From assembly GCA_010645155.1 (NCBI GenBank), contig CM021315.1, positions 7,138,033 to 7,202,032 of the forward strand: DNA of 64,000 bases. Reading direction: 5' to 3'. The translations under genes and the position numbers were made by a program. Below, piece after piece: positions 51,621 to 63,887 of this stretch (within the stretch, counting starts at the first letter, position 1; each line of letters begins with the position of its first letter). The DNA comes from Tigriopus japonicus. Its lineage: Eukaryota; Arthropoda; Copepoda; Harpacticoida; Harpacticidae. The notes under the pieces are model-generated. The model worked only from the letters and a program-made list of their open reading frames with translations, had not been told where the DNA came from and searched no databases.

Positions 51621-54180
51621 ATGTTTCCGCGGCTGACAGGAGGGGCTCGGTGGGTGGGTGGACGCCCCTGGCTCACCAGAACATTCCGTCGGGGACTCAA
51701 AACTTCACTCTCAGACGTTGTCATCCCTTTGGCCCAAGGGTAAGTGATCCTCGCTTAGATTACCGACAATGGTAATGATGTTGTCCATCATTCATTCCTT
51801 ATCCATGACAATTATCGTGATGCGTTTTTAGACCGCCGCTCATATTGAACTGCGGCAAGCTGGCCAAGATGGCGGATGGGAGTGCCGTGATGCGACAAGG
51901 CGATACTTCCGTCCTGACCACGGCCGTGTGTCCCACGGGATCGTCCAACGGGGAAGCCGAGTTCGCCTCGTTCGTCCCATTAACGGTCAATTACAAGCAG
52001 AAGTTTGCGGCGGCCGGTCGCATCCCCACCAACTTCATGCGGCGTGAAATGGGCGTGTCGGAGAAAGAGATTCTCACGGCTCGCATGATCGATCGCTCGC
52101 TCCGCCCTTTGTTCCCGCCCGGTTTCGGACGGGAAACTCAATTGGTGTGCAACCTCCTGGCCGTGGATGGCGTTCACGATCCGGCGGTGGTGGCCATTAA
52201 TGCCGCTTCGGCGGCCTTAGCCGCTTCCAATATCCCTTGGAACGGACCCGTGGGGGCGGTACGGGTGGGTTGGGTCGATCGAGCCCTCGTGCTCAACCCC
52301 ACCCGATCGGCGCTGGCTCGTAGTCAACTGAATTTGATTGTGAGCGGCAATGCGCGCGATGAGGTCATCATGTTGGAGGCCGAGGCCAATGGCGTGGATC
52401 GAGCCGCGCTTGTAGACGCTATTCATTACGGCACCGAGAGTGCCGGACTCATCGCTCGAACCGTGGCTGAAAATACCCAACACGTGGTAAAGCGCGCCAC
52501 TCATTTTCAATCCGAATTGTCGGCTGAACTGTTGGCGGACATGCGAACTTTGTGCTACGACCCATTGAAAGCCGCTAATCTCGATTTTTCGCACGATAAG
52601 CAATCCCGCGGGGAGGTCACCTTTGCTATTCGTGATAGAGCTGTCTCGGACTTACGACAGAAATATCCCAATCACGACAATTCCGTGTTTCACGCTTGTT
52701 TTGTCCAACTCTACAAAGATCTAGTCAAAGACCTCTTGTTTCACCAAAATGTTCGGGTGGACGGGCGAGCCTGGGACCAAATTCGACCCATTGTGTGCGA
52801 GCGGGATCTGCATAAACCTTTGCACGGATCCGCTTTGTTTCAACGCGGTCAAACCCAAGTGTTGTGCACGGTAGCTCTGGATTCGCCCGAATCCGCCCTC
52901 AAAGCCGATCCCTTGTCGGTCATGACCGGCGGTCTGAAAGAGAAGAATTTTTTCGTCCATTATGAGTTTCCGCCCTATGCCACCAATGAAATTGGGCTCT
53001 CCACCGTAGGTCGCCGAGAATTGGGTCACGGAGCCTTGGCTGAAAAGGGACTGCGAGCTGTGATTCCGCCCAATTACCCATTCACCATTCGACTCACCTC
53101 AGAAGTCCTCGAATCCAATGGTAAGGGCTAATTTAATTACATCATGCTAGTAAAAAATCTGACCATTTTTCTACATCTAGGCTCATCTTCCATGGCGTCA
53201 ATTTGTGGTGGGTCCCTAGCGCTTTTGGACGCAGGAGTGCCCATATCCCAATCGGCGGCGGGTGTAGCTCTGGGTCTCGTCACGGAATGCGAGCATGGCA
53301 AAATTAATCGACATCAAGTGCTCGTGGATATCTTAGGATTGGAGGACTTCTTAGGGGACATGGACTTTAAGATGTCTGGCACCAAGGACGGAGGCATCAC
53401 TGCCTTACAAGCTGACATCAAGATCCCCGGTTTACCTCTAAACGTAAGGTCTTGAATAAATTTGACTTTCGTTCGACACTCAAGTAGGATTCTTATTAGA
53501 TTGTCGATGATGCCGTGGAGAAAGGTGTGGAAGCGATTGGTCGTATTTTGGACATCATGTCCTCTTGCATCAAAGAACCCCGCACAGACAAAACAAATCT
53601 CCCTGTGACGGAGGTGTTGACTATTCCCGCGCATAAACGAAATAGTTTCGTCGGACCAGGAGGGCGAAATCTCAAGAAGATGCAATCTGAAATTGGCGTT
53701 CAAATCTCTCAGGGGAATGACGATTCTTCATGGACAATATTCGCACCCAACGCCGAATCGTTGGCCGAAGCTCACGAGATGATCGAACAACTCATGACTG
53801 AAGAATTTGCCCCTGAATTTGAGTTTGGGGCCATCATCACCGTCAAAGTACTGGAGATCAAAGAGCGGGGTGCCAATGTAGAATTGCATCCCAATTTGTC
53901 GCCAGTGTTCATTCCCGCGGCGCAACTTGCGGCTCAGAAAGTAAGTTTACAAAATTGAACTCGCGTGTTTTCCCTTTCAACCATCATTTTGGTTTAATTT
54001 CAGGTTCAAAACACAAGCGTTCTCGATCTGAAAGTGGGCGAAGAACTTCAAGTGAAGTATTATGGCCACGACCCTGTCACGGGATCCGTCAGATTATCCA
54101 GGAAAGCACTTCTTTTGGCTAATGCAAGTGCAGTTCGCAGGTTGCAGAAATCAGCTCGGCACTCGGAAAAAGTCATTTGA
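51621..54180 (+). CDS. PNPT1: Mitochondrial polyribonucleotide nucleotidyltransferase (PNPase)
   Basis: Phosphorolytic 3'-5' exoribonuclease of mitochondria, also implicated in RNA import. Exons 51621-51739, 51832-53120, 53181-53443, 53500-53940 and 54004-54180; 762 residues against 783 in human; introns only 56-92 bp. The N-terminal 25 residues are Arg-rich and fit a mitochondrial targeting peptide. First RNase PH domain: [39 protein letters not shown] and [13 protein letters not shown]. Second RNase PH domain: [61 protein letters not shown] (phosphate-binding Ser residues) and [11 protein letters not shown] (catalytic Asp region). KH domain: [15 protein letters not shown] with the GxxG loop. 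S1 domain from [13 protein letters not shown] to about 735. One extra Gly is seen in [10 protein letters not shown] compared with the usual spacing. No break found. Confidence 0.95.
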
Positions 54181-54866
54181 AAATACATTCAGTCTCATAA
54201 TTACCGGAAGAGCGTGGCTTTTTAATGCACTTTGCTTTTATAGAAATTAGCTAGGGTTGACTTGAACTTAATTCCGTTGATGGATTGATTCTAGTGATGG
54301 GAACAATCCAATCACCAATCATTTTCACGATAGGTTGCCCAAGGAGGTCTGCCAATAAACCTTGAGGGTCTAGCATTTTTCAGTTGAATGCAATGAAGAA
54401 ACAAAGCTTTCTTCTGAAGGCAAACGCAAATGGCACCCCTTGCAATATTTGACTTGGGATCGTGGGCACTATGCAAAGGGAACTTGCTCCTTGATTTTAC
54501 AAGATGGTGCACTAAGAAAGAGGTGATGGCAAACCTAAAGCCAGCAACCTCGCGTGAGAAAGATTGAAAGATTGGATTTTTCCATCAGTAATTGATACTT
54601 AATAATCCTTGGAAATCTGAACGATTCTCGTAAACGCATAGCACCTTCATTCAGATTCGTTCGTACACAATTGATTAGTTCATTGTTGACATGCATAAGA
54701 AACTGTATCGAACTGAGCATTTGTCCAATTGGTTATTTCTTCGATCGAGTATTACTTATTTTTAAGTAAGTATCAACACATATTTGTCCGTATCTCTCAT
54801 TCCATGTAAAGTTTGGAATGTCTTTGTACAAAATTTTTCGGATCTTCGAGTCTCTAGGTGGGTTGA
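54181..54866. other. Convergent 3' region between PNPT1 and the BFR1-like gene
   Basis: Holds the two 3' UTRs facing each other. No further gene, repeat or RNA is recognised. Confidence 0.5.
54354..54359 (+). promoter_or_regulatory. Candidate poly(A) signal of PNPT1
   Basis: AATAAA 174 bases after the stop, in the 690-bp gap before the convergent BFR1-like gene. Confidence 0.45.
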
Positions 54867-57215
54867 CTAAGTTATGACATCGGCTCGATTTGCATTGGGT
54901 GACGACGAATTCACGATCGTGGTTCGATCATTGACCGTTTCTGAAACAGTTTTCTGTCTGCTATAGGAACCGAAAAATCCTCCCGACTGGTTGAGGACTA
55001 ATGAGCTCGTGGGCTCGGGCAAACTGGGAAAGGCCTCTTCCAAGTTGAATTCACAATTCACTCCAGCACTCTCTTCTCTCTTGACCTTGGCATTGGACTG
55101 AGAATTGGGTTTGGACTTTCCCGTATTTGAGGGTGATTGCGTTTCCTGCGTACTTGTCGATAGTTCTAGGCACTTTGGTATGTTTCTAGATGAAGCTTCT
55201 TCTAATGACTTGGGCTTTTCAACTTGCACGTCTCCTTCAGTTGGTTTGATTTTGTCTTGATTCGAATTCTTTTCCGTCGGCTCTGATGCTTCGGTCAAAT
55301 CCGCCGCCTGCCCACTGAGGCGACCCGCTTTCACTTGAGAGGCTTTATTCTCAAATATCCTCTAAAATATAAAAACATCAACGCCTGAAACGTGAATAAT
55401 TAAATTAACATTTCTCACCTGTTGTTCCTTGAGGCTATCAACAACGGCCTGCACTTCTTTCGTGGAAACGGGTGGTTTCAAGTTGAAGCTTCCAAATTGG
55501 GCAAATATTTCGGGATTGTGCGTGATAGATTTGGCCTGTGCGTTTAAATAAGTGAAGTTACATTGTTTGAGAGGCTTCATCTAACATTTCCTTCAAACTT
55601 ACTCTAGAGAGCCGTCTTTCATTTCGAGTTGCTTTCTTGTTTTGTTTCTTCGTCACTCCCGCAAAAAGCGTTTCGTCAGTTTCTTCTTTTTTGTAGGTGG
55701 TAAATAGCTCTGGCTTCTGATCAGCGGTTGGAGTGGTGGCAGGAGTTGCACCTGTTAAATCAAGTCATATGTAAGTTAGTTATTAAAACTTTTGTTCACT
55801 CTCTTCCCTCATTGAATATTTGTTGGACATTTTGACTGGCTTGCACATCTCGAATGTTTTCAACTTTCAGGGGTTCTTTCATTTGTATCGCAATTGTTCA
55901 AGATAATCGCCAAGTCACTCACCTAAAGGTGTAGCATAAATAGAAGAGTTGTTGGATCCCACTACCAAACGAGTGTCTTTATCCTTTTTCAATCCACTTT
56001 CGTGTGAGCCTCTTCGAGGATTGTTTGGATCCGTCCCTCCGGGTACTTGAAGAAAGGCGTTCCCATTGGTAGAACTAGTGGGTCCTTCACCTGATTCCAC
56101 GGGCGTAGTGCCACCGCTTTGCGTAGGAAATTCGAATCGCAGGCAATAAGTGATCAAATTACTAATGAGCTTGAGTTCCTCCTCGAATGGCTCAGCATTG
56201 GCTTTAATCTCTTCTCTGAAATGGAATAAGAGACAAACACTAGGGTTACATGATCAGAAACTGGTTGCTCAGTAACTAGGACCCCCAAAGAAATAGTGGG
56301 GGTGGGTTCTATGGTTGTGAAACCTACATTTCCTTTTGCCGTTCCGCATGGTAGGCTTGTCGCTCCTCTTTTCGACGTTGCTTTTGTTCCTCACGTTTCT
56401 CGAACAGATACTTCTTGTAGTCATTTTCTAACGTCTTGAAGTCGTTGACAGCTTGCCGTTTATCGCCAAACAATCGGTCGACTTCAACTTTGAGCGCATC
56501 CAACTCGATTTTGATCTCATTAATGTCTTTCTTCATCCCATCTTCTTTGGCCTTGATGTCTCCGCGTTGTCGGAAAAGCAGATCCCTTTGTTCACGGATA
56601 ACGCGTTGAGAATGGCGTAATCGATCCAAGTCCGTCTGAAAACGATTATTCATGACTTTTCTGTCAGACAAACAACTTTTGCGTCAGTACCTTCAGAACA
56701 TTGTGCTCTTTAAGATGCTTTTTGGAGCGGTTCAATCGGTCAATCTCGAGGACAATCTTTTTCTCTTCCGTGGGTTTGTAGTGATTCTTACGGAGCTGGT
56801 ACTCCAAATTCTGAATCTGATTTTGGATCTCCTCTTCGCGGAGATACGACAGACCGGTGCGTAATTTTTGCAACTGATTCCGTTTGCTTTCGACCTACGA
56901 TAGTATCCGAATTGACGGTCAAATCATCCCGAACATGAAGACTATGGCATTGCTCACCTCTTTATTGATGGCCACCAACCGGTCATCGACCAGGGTGCGT
57001 TCTTCTCCGATACGTTCACGATCGGCCTTCAAACGGGTTTGCGCCTCCCTTAAACCGCGGAATCGCTCTTGAAGAAACTTCCGGCGGTCTTCTTTTTGAT
57101 TCAAGCGGGTTTGTAGCTCATCGAGAAGTCGCTCATGCGCGGGTCGATTGGGTGGGCGGGGAGCGGTTGAGTGGGCGGGCGCCCAACTGGCCTCTTCCAC
57201 GTGGGGCTCGCTCAT
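54867..57215 (-). CDS. Coiled-coil protein of the BFR1-like (mRNP-associated) family
   Basis: Yeast BFR1 associates with polysomes and mRNP complexes; that role is carried over here only by resemblance. Exons in coding order: 56958-57215, 56691-56894, 56328-56635, 55923-56215, 55603-55751, 55419-55535 and 54867-55361, with phases consistent, 607 residues. The start is the first ATG (MSEPHVEE), in context CCACCATGA; the open frame upstream has only a TTG. Residues about 24-275 are almost all predicted coiled coil, rich in Arg, Lys, Glu, Leu and Gln (RLNQKEDRRKFLQERFRGLR, RKNHYKPTEEKKIVLEIDRL). Then come a Ser/Pro/Gly linker, the basic KKQNKKATRNERRLSR, and SITHNPEIFAQFGSFNLKPP at about 407-426, which resembles the short C-terminal signature of BFR1-type proteins. 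The last exon is polar and disordered with EEAFPSLPEP. Gene structure is well supported; family name is moderate. Confidence 0.75.
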
Positions 57216-57919
57216 GGTGGAATAACGCGTCGTCTCCCACAACTCGGTCGGCGATCGAGGATGTCCAGAACCAATGCGGCAATTTGTCCTCAATCCACCT
57301 TGAGGAATGATAGTGGCGGCCAAAAATCAGCCTGAGTTTACAACTTGACAGCCTTGGCCAATCGGCAATCGACGACGGCGACGACGATGACGAAGCTATC
57401 TGGTACAGGCCCAGCAATTCACCACCCGTAGGACCCACACGAAGGTCGGTCGGTGGGGTCGACTCCACGAAGGTCAACCAACTCAACCAGTCCATGGGTT
57501 AAAGGCCGTCATCGCATACCAAGACTCGTCTCGACTAGAACCTCAAGGGGCGATCTCCTTTAACCCACCAAGGTAGTTGGCCTGGAGTTGGTTCCAAATC
57601 AATCGCTAAAGGGTGGGTGGTCGGTCCCAGGCTCCTCTGACTCACCGATTCAACCAGGTTTATCCGAGGACCAGCCTGGCAGGTTCCTCATCAGACCGAC
57701 TGAGTAGTGTTCGGGTCTGGTCGGTCCAAGCGAGGAGGTTCGACGTCTCTCGGGGACAGGGCCGCCCGGCTTTCTCTTCGTCTTCCTGCTGCTGTTGTTG
57801 TTGATGTTTGTGGTTCTGGTTTGGGATTCTGGCTCGGAGGGCCTTAAGGCTGACGAATGGGTACGGAGGGAGGGAGTGTAGGGTAATACGTCGGCAAGCT
57901 AGTCCGAACATGGAAATAC

Positions 57920-60752
57920 TTACGGAAGAGGATGCGACGACAGCTCTTTGTTGTTGTTTTTGAGAGCCCAATGAGGCCCTATGGAGTGAAGGATAGGCAA
58001 GTGTTATGGACTCAATATTCAATATTTCATAATAAATCAGTGAATTGTCTAGACATCATTCTAGTTTGTGTATCTATCTCTTAGAGATAATTAAATGCAC
58101 CCCATTAGTGGGTAAATCACGTTCACCACTCATCATCAACCCTATTCAACTTATCCTGAAATACCAATGGTTTCAGATTATAAGTACCTAACAACACCAT
58201 CAAAGTGAAGAATATAGTGCTCCATGAAGATGATCTGTTCTGAACTGCATTCTGCATGAATAATCATTCAGAAGGAATCATCAACAACTCCAGTTGGCAA
58301 AAAATTTGCTCAATCTCGTGCTTCCTCTCAGTTTGGCCTGTAAAAGGTTGATATTTGGCATCTACTGGATTTCAGGCATTTCAGACGATAAAATACTGAC
58401 AAAAAATGATGCTTTTATGGGGAAGAGTGTGGATACTGTAGCTGTGAGTTTCATTGTTAATATCATGGCCACAGTTTACCAAAAAGGCGCCAAATTTTCA
58501 TGAAACTTGATCTGAGTATAATTGAACCCGTTGTCTGAAGTTGGTATTATTATATTCAAGTTATACATGCGTTTAATTGCGATCCATTCTTAGATTTGTG
58601 CGAGACATTGGTCTGAAGTATCTCAGTTTTGACTAAAGATGCTTAATCTAAAAGATACGCAAAGGTCTCGATTTTGAGGTCTTCTCTGATTAGACCGTGC
58701 TCTACGGGAGCTTGATTCTGATTGGTGAACGAACTTTTGTGCCAGGGTTACTAAATTCTGCAGGTCTGGGAAAGTTTTGCTGAGGGAAAACTGCGGTTTT
58801 GAAGGATGCCTCACGTCAAAACGTGTTAAAAGTACAAATGTAAGTATAACGTTCAAGCATTTACTCAAAACTGGACAATTCCAATGATTGAAATGTCAAA
58901 AATCAGAGAGAAGTCACATTATTCAAATTTAGAAACCCTAATGACTTCCAAAATTCTTGACACTCCACTGTTTTTTTTCAGCGGTGCCAGAAAATTTTTT
59001 TTGTTGCCACTTGAATGTTTTTTTTAATTTTTTGAATTAAGAAATTTTGAATTTAAGAAAAAGAATGATTTTTTAATTGTATTTGGAGGTCAAAGTGGCC
59101 ATGATCGACAGTATGGAGTATTACTTGTAATTTTAAGTTTTCTATTTTGTTACTTTTTCATAACAAGTGGCAACAAACACTGATTCATGGCATCCCTGAA
59201 CGAAAAAACAATCCACTCTCAAGAATCTTAGAAGTCATCAGGGTTTCTAAATATGAATAATGTGGCTTGACTCTGGTTTTCAACAAGTTAGTCAATGTAA
59301 TTGTGGAAATTTGAGTGAATACTTTAATTTCAAACTTATAATTGTACTTCCAACACTTTTTGACGCATAATATCCTTCAAACCGCAGTTTTCCCTCAACA
59401 AAACTTTGCGAGACCTACACAACTTGTAACCCTGACATAAAACTTCGTCCAATCAGAATCGAGGTCCCGAGGTCTAATCAGAGAAGACCGACCTTTGCGC
59501 CTCTTTTATATTAAGGCTTTTGTTTTGACTAATTCCTGGGATCAGTAAGCATCATTTTCAAACAAATGGCAGGAAAAGGAGCGCTATCTAATGCTGCAAC
59601 AATGTTCTGAAGCGATGCTTGCTATCAAACACCTTTTTTTATCGTCTTTCGGCAATTTCGTTCAAATTCAGATCAGAGTTTTAAGGGCCTCTTTGGGCTT
59701 TGCGTCAGTTGAAGTTCGCGTCCTATGGTGAGAGGTTCCTGGTCCGAACTCCCCTCGGATCATGGACGTGCTGGGCCTTGAAAGTCTGAATCGGAGCTGG
59801 AGACCTTTTTGGGCCAGGACCCAGGACACGGATATACTTACAGAGAAGAGGATGCGAAGACAGCTGTTTGTTACTGTTTACGAAAACCTAAAGCGATCCC
59901 AAGAAGGGAATGAAAGGCACGTGTTATGGACTTAATATTCAATATTTTATCCTAAATCAATGGATGTATCGTCTAGACATCATTCTAGTACGTGTATCTG
60001 TCTCTTTGAGATAATTAAATGCAGCCCACTCTTCGGTAAATCACGTTCATCATTCATCACTGACCCTTTTCAACTTATCTTGAAAAACCAATGGTTTTGG
60101 ATTATAAGTACCTAACAACACCATCAAAATGAAACATAGTGATCCATGGAGGTGATCCGTTCTCTACTGCATTCTGCATGGATAATCATTCAGAGGGAAT
60201 CAGCAACAAGTCCACTAAAAGTTGACAAAGAAGTTGTCCAACGTAGTGTTTCCTCTTGGTTTGGCCTGTCAAAATGTTGATATTTGGCTTCTAATGGATT
60301 TCAAACATTTCAGACGATATAATATTGACTAAAATATGATGTTTTTAATGAAAAGAGTGTGAATACTGTGGCTGTGGGTTTATTGTTATTAAAAATAACC
60401 ACAGTTTTCTAATAAGATGCCCCACTTCATGAAACTTGATTGGAGTACAGTTGCACCTATTGTCTGAAATTGGTATTATCATGCATGTATTTGATTGAGA
60501 TCCATTCTCAGTTTTGGACAAGACATTATCTGAAGCCGCTCAATTTTGACTAATTCCTGAGAACGGAAAGCATCATTATTAAAATAAATGGCAGGAAAAG
60601 AAGCGCTATCTAATGCTTCAACTTTATTTTGGCGTGATGTTTGGTATCAAACACCTTGTTCTATCGTCTTTTGGCAATATCGTTTAAATTCACGGCCGTT
60701 TTGATCTAGGCGTCAGCTGAAGGTCGCGTCCTGTGGTAAGAGGTCCCTGGCC
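57920..60752. repeat. Tandem direct duplication of about 0.9 kb upstream of the BFR1-like gene
   Basis: Copy 1 is about 57920-58636 plus 59533-59745, split by the fold-back element; copy 2 is about 59838-60752. Shared strings in order include GAAGAGGATGCG, TCTAGACATCATTCTAGT, GAGATAATTAAATGCA, TTATAAGTACCTAACAACAC, CATTCTGCATG, GCAGGAAAAG with GCGCTATCTAATGCT, and TATCAAACACCTT. Divergence by eye is moderate, with many substitutions and small indels. Confidence 0.8.
58637..59521. mobile_element. Fold-back element with long terminal inverted repeats, inserted in duplication copy 1
   Basis: Arms of about 350-380 bp (58637 to about 59013, and about 59164 to 59521) are imperfect reverse complements: CGCAAAGGTC with TCTTCTCTGATTAGACC, GAGGGAAAACTGCGGTTT and GTTGCCACTTG each pair with the opposite arm. 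The spacer is about 150 bp. The string GTTTTGACTAA occurs on both sides (58626-58636 and 59522-59532), a 9-11 bp target duplication; copy 2 of the surrounding repeat has the site once (near 60540). No coding capacity. Long arms and a 9-11 bp duplication suggest a Mutator-like or fold-back origin, but the superfamily is not certain. Confidence 0.75.
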
Positions 60753-61239
60753 AGGGATTATTAAGAATATGGGATAAAGTCTACTGATGGGAACAAATGG
60801 GCCAAATGATGGGCCCAACTTTGTTTGTTTGTATATTTGATTGGGTTTTTAGAATATTTGTTTGTTTGGGGGTAAATTTATACCATTCCCAAAAAAAAAC
60901 AGTGTTGCTGTCAAGGTTTGTCATGATTTGTAAAGGGCGAGTGTCTAATGATTATTTTTGCCACAATAATTATTGCTATTGACATGATTTATTGGTCCAA
61001 GAGATATATTCCATGCAAATGGAACACTTACTTTTGACCCTCAAAAATTTGTCAAGACTTTGATTTTCTTTTGACCTTTTTCAACTCGTAAGGGATGTCA
61101 TTTTTGGCAGCCCTGTTTTTCGGGTAGACCAAAACATACAACAGCTGTTGACTTTTCTTTCCAATTTGTTTGTTCTTCGTTTGTGATTTCTATTTGTTTG
61201 GTATGCTGTCGTTTGTTTGTCTTTGTTTGTTCTTGGTTA

Positions 61240-62176
61240 AGGCTGGTCTACACATGAAACATTTTGGCTAGATTATTTGTCAAATATTCCGAAAATGTTT
61301 GGTGTTTGCCAAATGTTTCCTTTCTGTTGCTTCTACACGTGAACATGCAGTTTGTCAAATATTTTTTCCCTTGGCCAAAGTGTTGCCATTTTTTCAAATT
61401 GTTTCAAACTGGCACTGCCAAATACTGTTTGAAAACCAGTCACCTTTAGCAGAGTCGCGAAATTTAGAAAGTGAATTGTATACTACCACATATTGTCACT
61501 TTTCAACGACAATTTTTTTTTCAATCGTGCTTTTTGCCCAAGACTTTTTCTTTCCTTCAGTGTCATTTAATTTGGATGGAAAGTCTTACGCATAACGCCA
61601 CGCTATGGATATTTACAATATCTTCTGTCATTTTCAGTTCTTTTCTTGTCCCCCAACCATTTTAAGACCTCTACTTTCCACTGGCATTTGGTTTTGTCGA
61701 GTTGGGTTTTGGTGAACATTGGCAGTAATAACTACAACTTGGCAACGTTGCTACCTTGTAAACCCCTCCGAACCTGTCAGTTGACGCTTTTGAGACGTGA
61801 CTAGTCTGTAACACTAACAACTGATTATCGATGACTTTTGATGTCGTCCATTTCCGTGGATCCTTGCAATCTTTCACAAATGACGTTCAATTTTGGTGAT
61901 CTTGATGTCAAAAGTAAGAGGATTATTGTTTTATCCTTCAATCCATTAATTTGAAACTTTTTACCTAACAATAATCGTTTCGTGATTGGACACCCTGCAT
62001 GCATCGATGTGTATTTCGATTGCCGACGAGAAAAAGTTAGCCTAAGGACAAATAATTTTTCAACATGTTCAAAGTCAGAAATGTTTGACAAACAGAAAAT
62101 AATATTTGCCATCAAGCTAATTTTGTCTTGGATTTGACCAAATATTTGCCGTTTTGTTTCACGTGTAGACCAGCCT
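61240..62176. mobile_element. PIF/Harbinger-like element with terminal inverted repeats
   Basis: The left end reads AGGCTGGTCTACACATGAAA and the right end, in reverse complement, AGGCTGGTCTACACGTGAAA. The element is flanked by TTA on both sides (61237-61239 and 62177-62179), the 3-bp duplication typical of PIF/Harbinger. Internal sequence (937 bp in total) shows further imperfect inverted similarity near the ends (TTTGTCAAATATT-type strings) and no transposase frame. Family assignment rests on the duplication length. Confidence 0.65.
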
Positions 62177-62629
62177 TTACATTTGTTTGTTTCCCCATCA
62201 GTAATTTAGTCACAGATTCCAGAGTGGGCATGCTCAGCCAGACTTGGCTAACGATTTGTTGGACAGTTTTTAGGCCTCAGCTGACCTTTTGCTGTGACGT
62301 TTTACAAGCAGTTGTGCCCAACTAGTTCGTTTGTATGGTTGAAGTCATGGTCACTTGTTCAGCCTCCAAATGCCCCAAGGGTTCAGGGTTCAGGGCCTGT
62401 TAAGAATAACCCGTCAGACCTGAGGCATGATTCTGCACGTTAACTTCACATTATTTAGTCGCAATATTTCAAAACGAACACAACTTTGGCATGAAAGGAA
62501 ATTGTGTTGTTTGGGCACAACTTAGGTAATAATCGTAATAATCTTCGGAAATATCAAGTTTTAACGTGCAACGTTTGCTCTTCAACAGCCGTAACTCGTC
62601 AAACAAAAAATTCTGGATCTCCGCCCTGT

Positions 62630-62740
62630 GGTTCAGGGTTGCCAGGTCTTCGACGGCTCTTATCGCCAGATTTGCCGCCGAAATTCGCCAGAATTCGCCA
62701 CCTCATTTAAAAAATCGCCAAATTTTCGCCAAATTTCTTT
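62630..62740. repeat. GCCAAATT/CGCCAGATT-rich tract
   Basis: Short degenerate repeats of TCGCCAAATT, TTCGCCAGA and similar, starting after AGGGTTGCCAGG. A second such tract closes the window. Confidence 0.5.
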
Positions 62741-63887
62741 TTACTAACAACCTTATGTACATAAATAGTCAATCATGGTGAAGTAATCATCAAGGATTAC
62801 TTCAATGGTTTTTTTTTATTTTACTCAATTGGTCAATTCTTCAGTTTTGTTTTTCAACTTTTATTTCAACTTTTATGTTTTGTTGCACATTTCATGACAA
62901 AAGTTCTCGAAGAAAAACGGAATGCCACCATATTGACTTTCCTTCATAAATTTTCATTTGTAGCACTTAGAACGCGTTTTAGTTTGTAATTTGTGAACAA
63001 AATTGAAATTTTATTGATGCCAAGTAACAAAATCTTTCGGACTCTTTTCTGAAATGCTATGAAATTTATAACTCTTTAAAAGCAATATCAATGGTATTAT
63101 CATTACGTTAACGAAATCTGACCAATTGCCACTAAAAAATCCCAAAATGGAACGTGATCACTCAAATAGTAAACACATTTTTATATCAATGACATTGTTC
63201 ATGCCCTGTAATTTGACCATATGATAATATATTGAGTAGTAAACCATAAAGAGGGCGTAACCAAAACCAAACGGGCGCAATCGCAAAATAATAGGATGAA
63301 CAATTTATTTAGGATTTCAATTGGCCCTACCATTAGCAAAATCAAATTGGGAAAATTTTAAAATCAGTTACACATGCATTTGCCGAAGCTTTTGACTTCA
63401 TAAAGTATCTTTTTCCCAAACTCGCTTGTTAAAACTTCTTGTATGCATTTTTACCGATATTAACTGGTACACAGAATTTAAAAGTCAAAAAAAGAGAAAA
63501 CCCATGTGGGGAAAAGTCATGTCTGATAAAAGCATCGGTCTGTTAGGGAGTTGTAATTAGCTGCCCCATAAAGGGCATGCATGCCCCATGCCCTGCCCGT
63601 AAGGCAGGTCACAGTTAGTGGATAACAAGTCGTCTAGATGAGACTTAAAAACTTATGATGGGTCGTCTAATGGATAGATTCGTCGCAAAGAGGGAGGAAG
63701 TAAGTTCTACATCAGAAGAGTGAAACAAAGTTTTCACGTTTTTGGTAGAAGCACAATCAAATCAAGAAACAATACTTTGGTCAAAGCTTTTCCCCTTTAG
63801 TGATTGTCATCTAAAATATTTAATCCTTGGTTTTCAGTCAGAATAAAAGTCAAAATCATAAAGAGAGAATCAAAATTTGCCTGAGAT

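Noticed and set aside
57660..58022. Minus-strand open frame of 120 codons with a Gln run upstream of the BFR1-like gene
   Set aside because: A good splice donor interrupts it near 57932 and the frame does not join the BFR1-like start; it may be 5' UTR.
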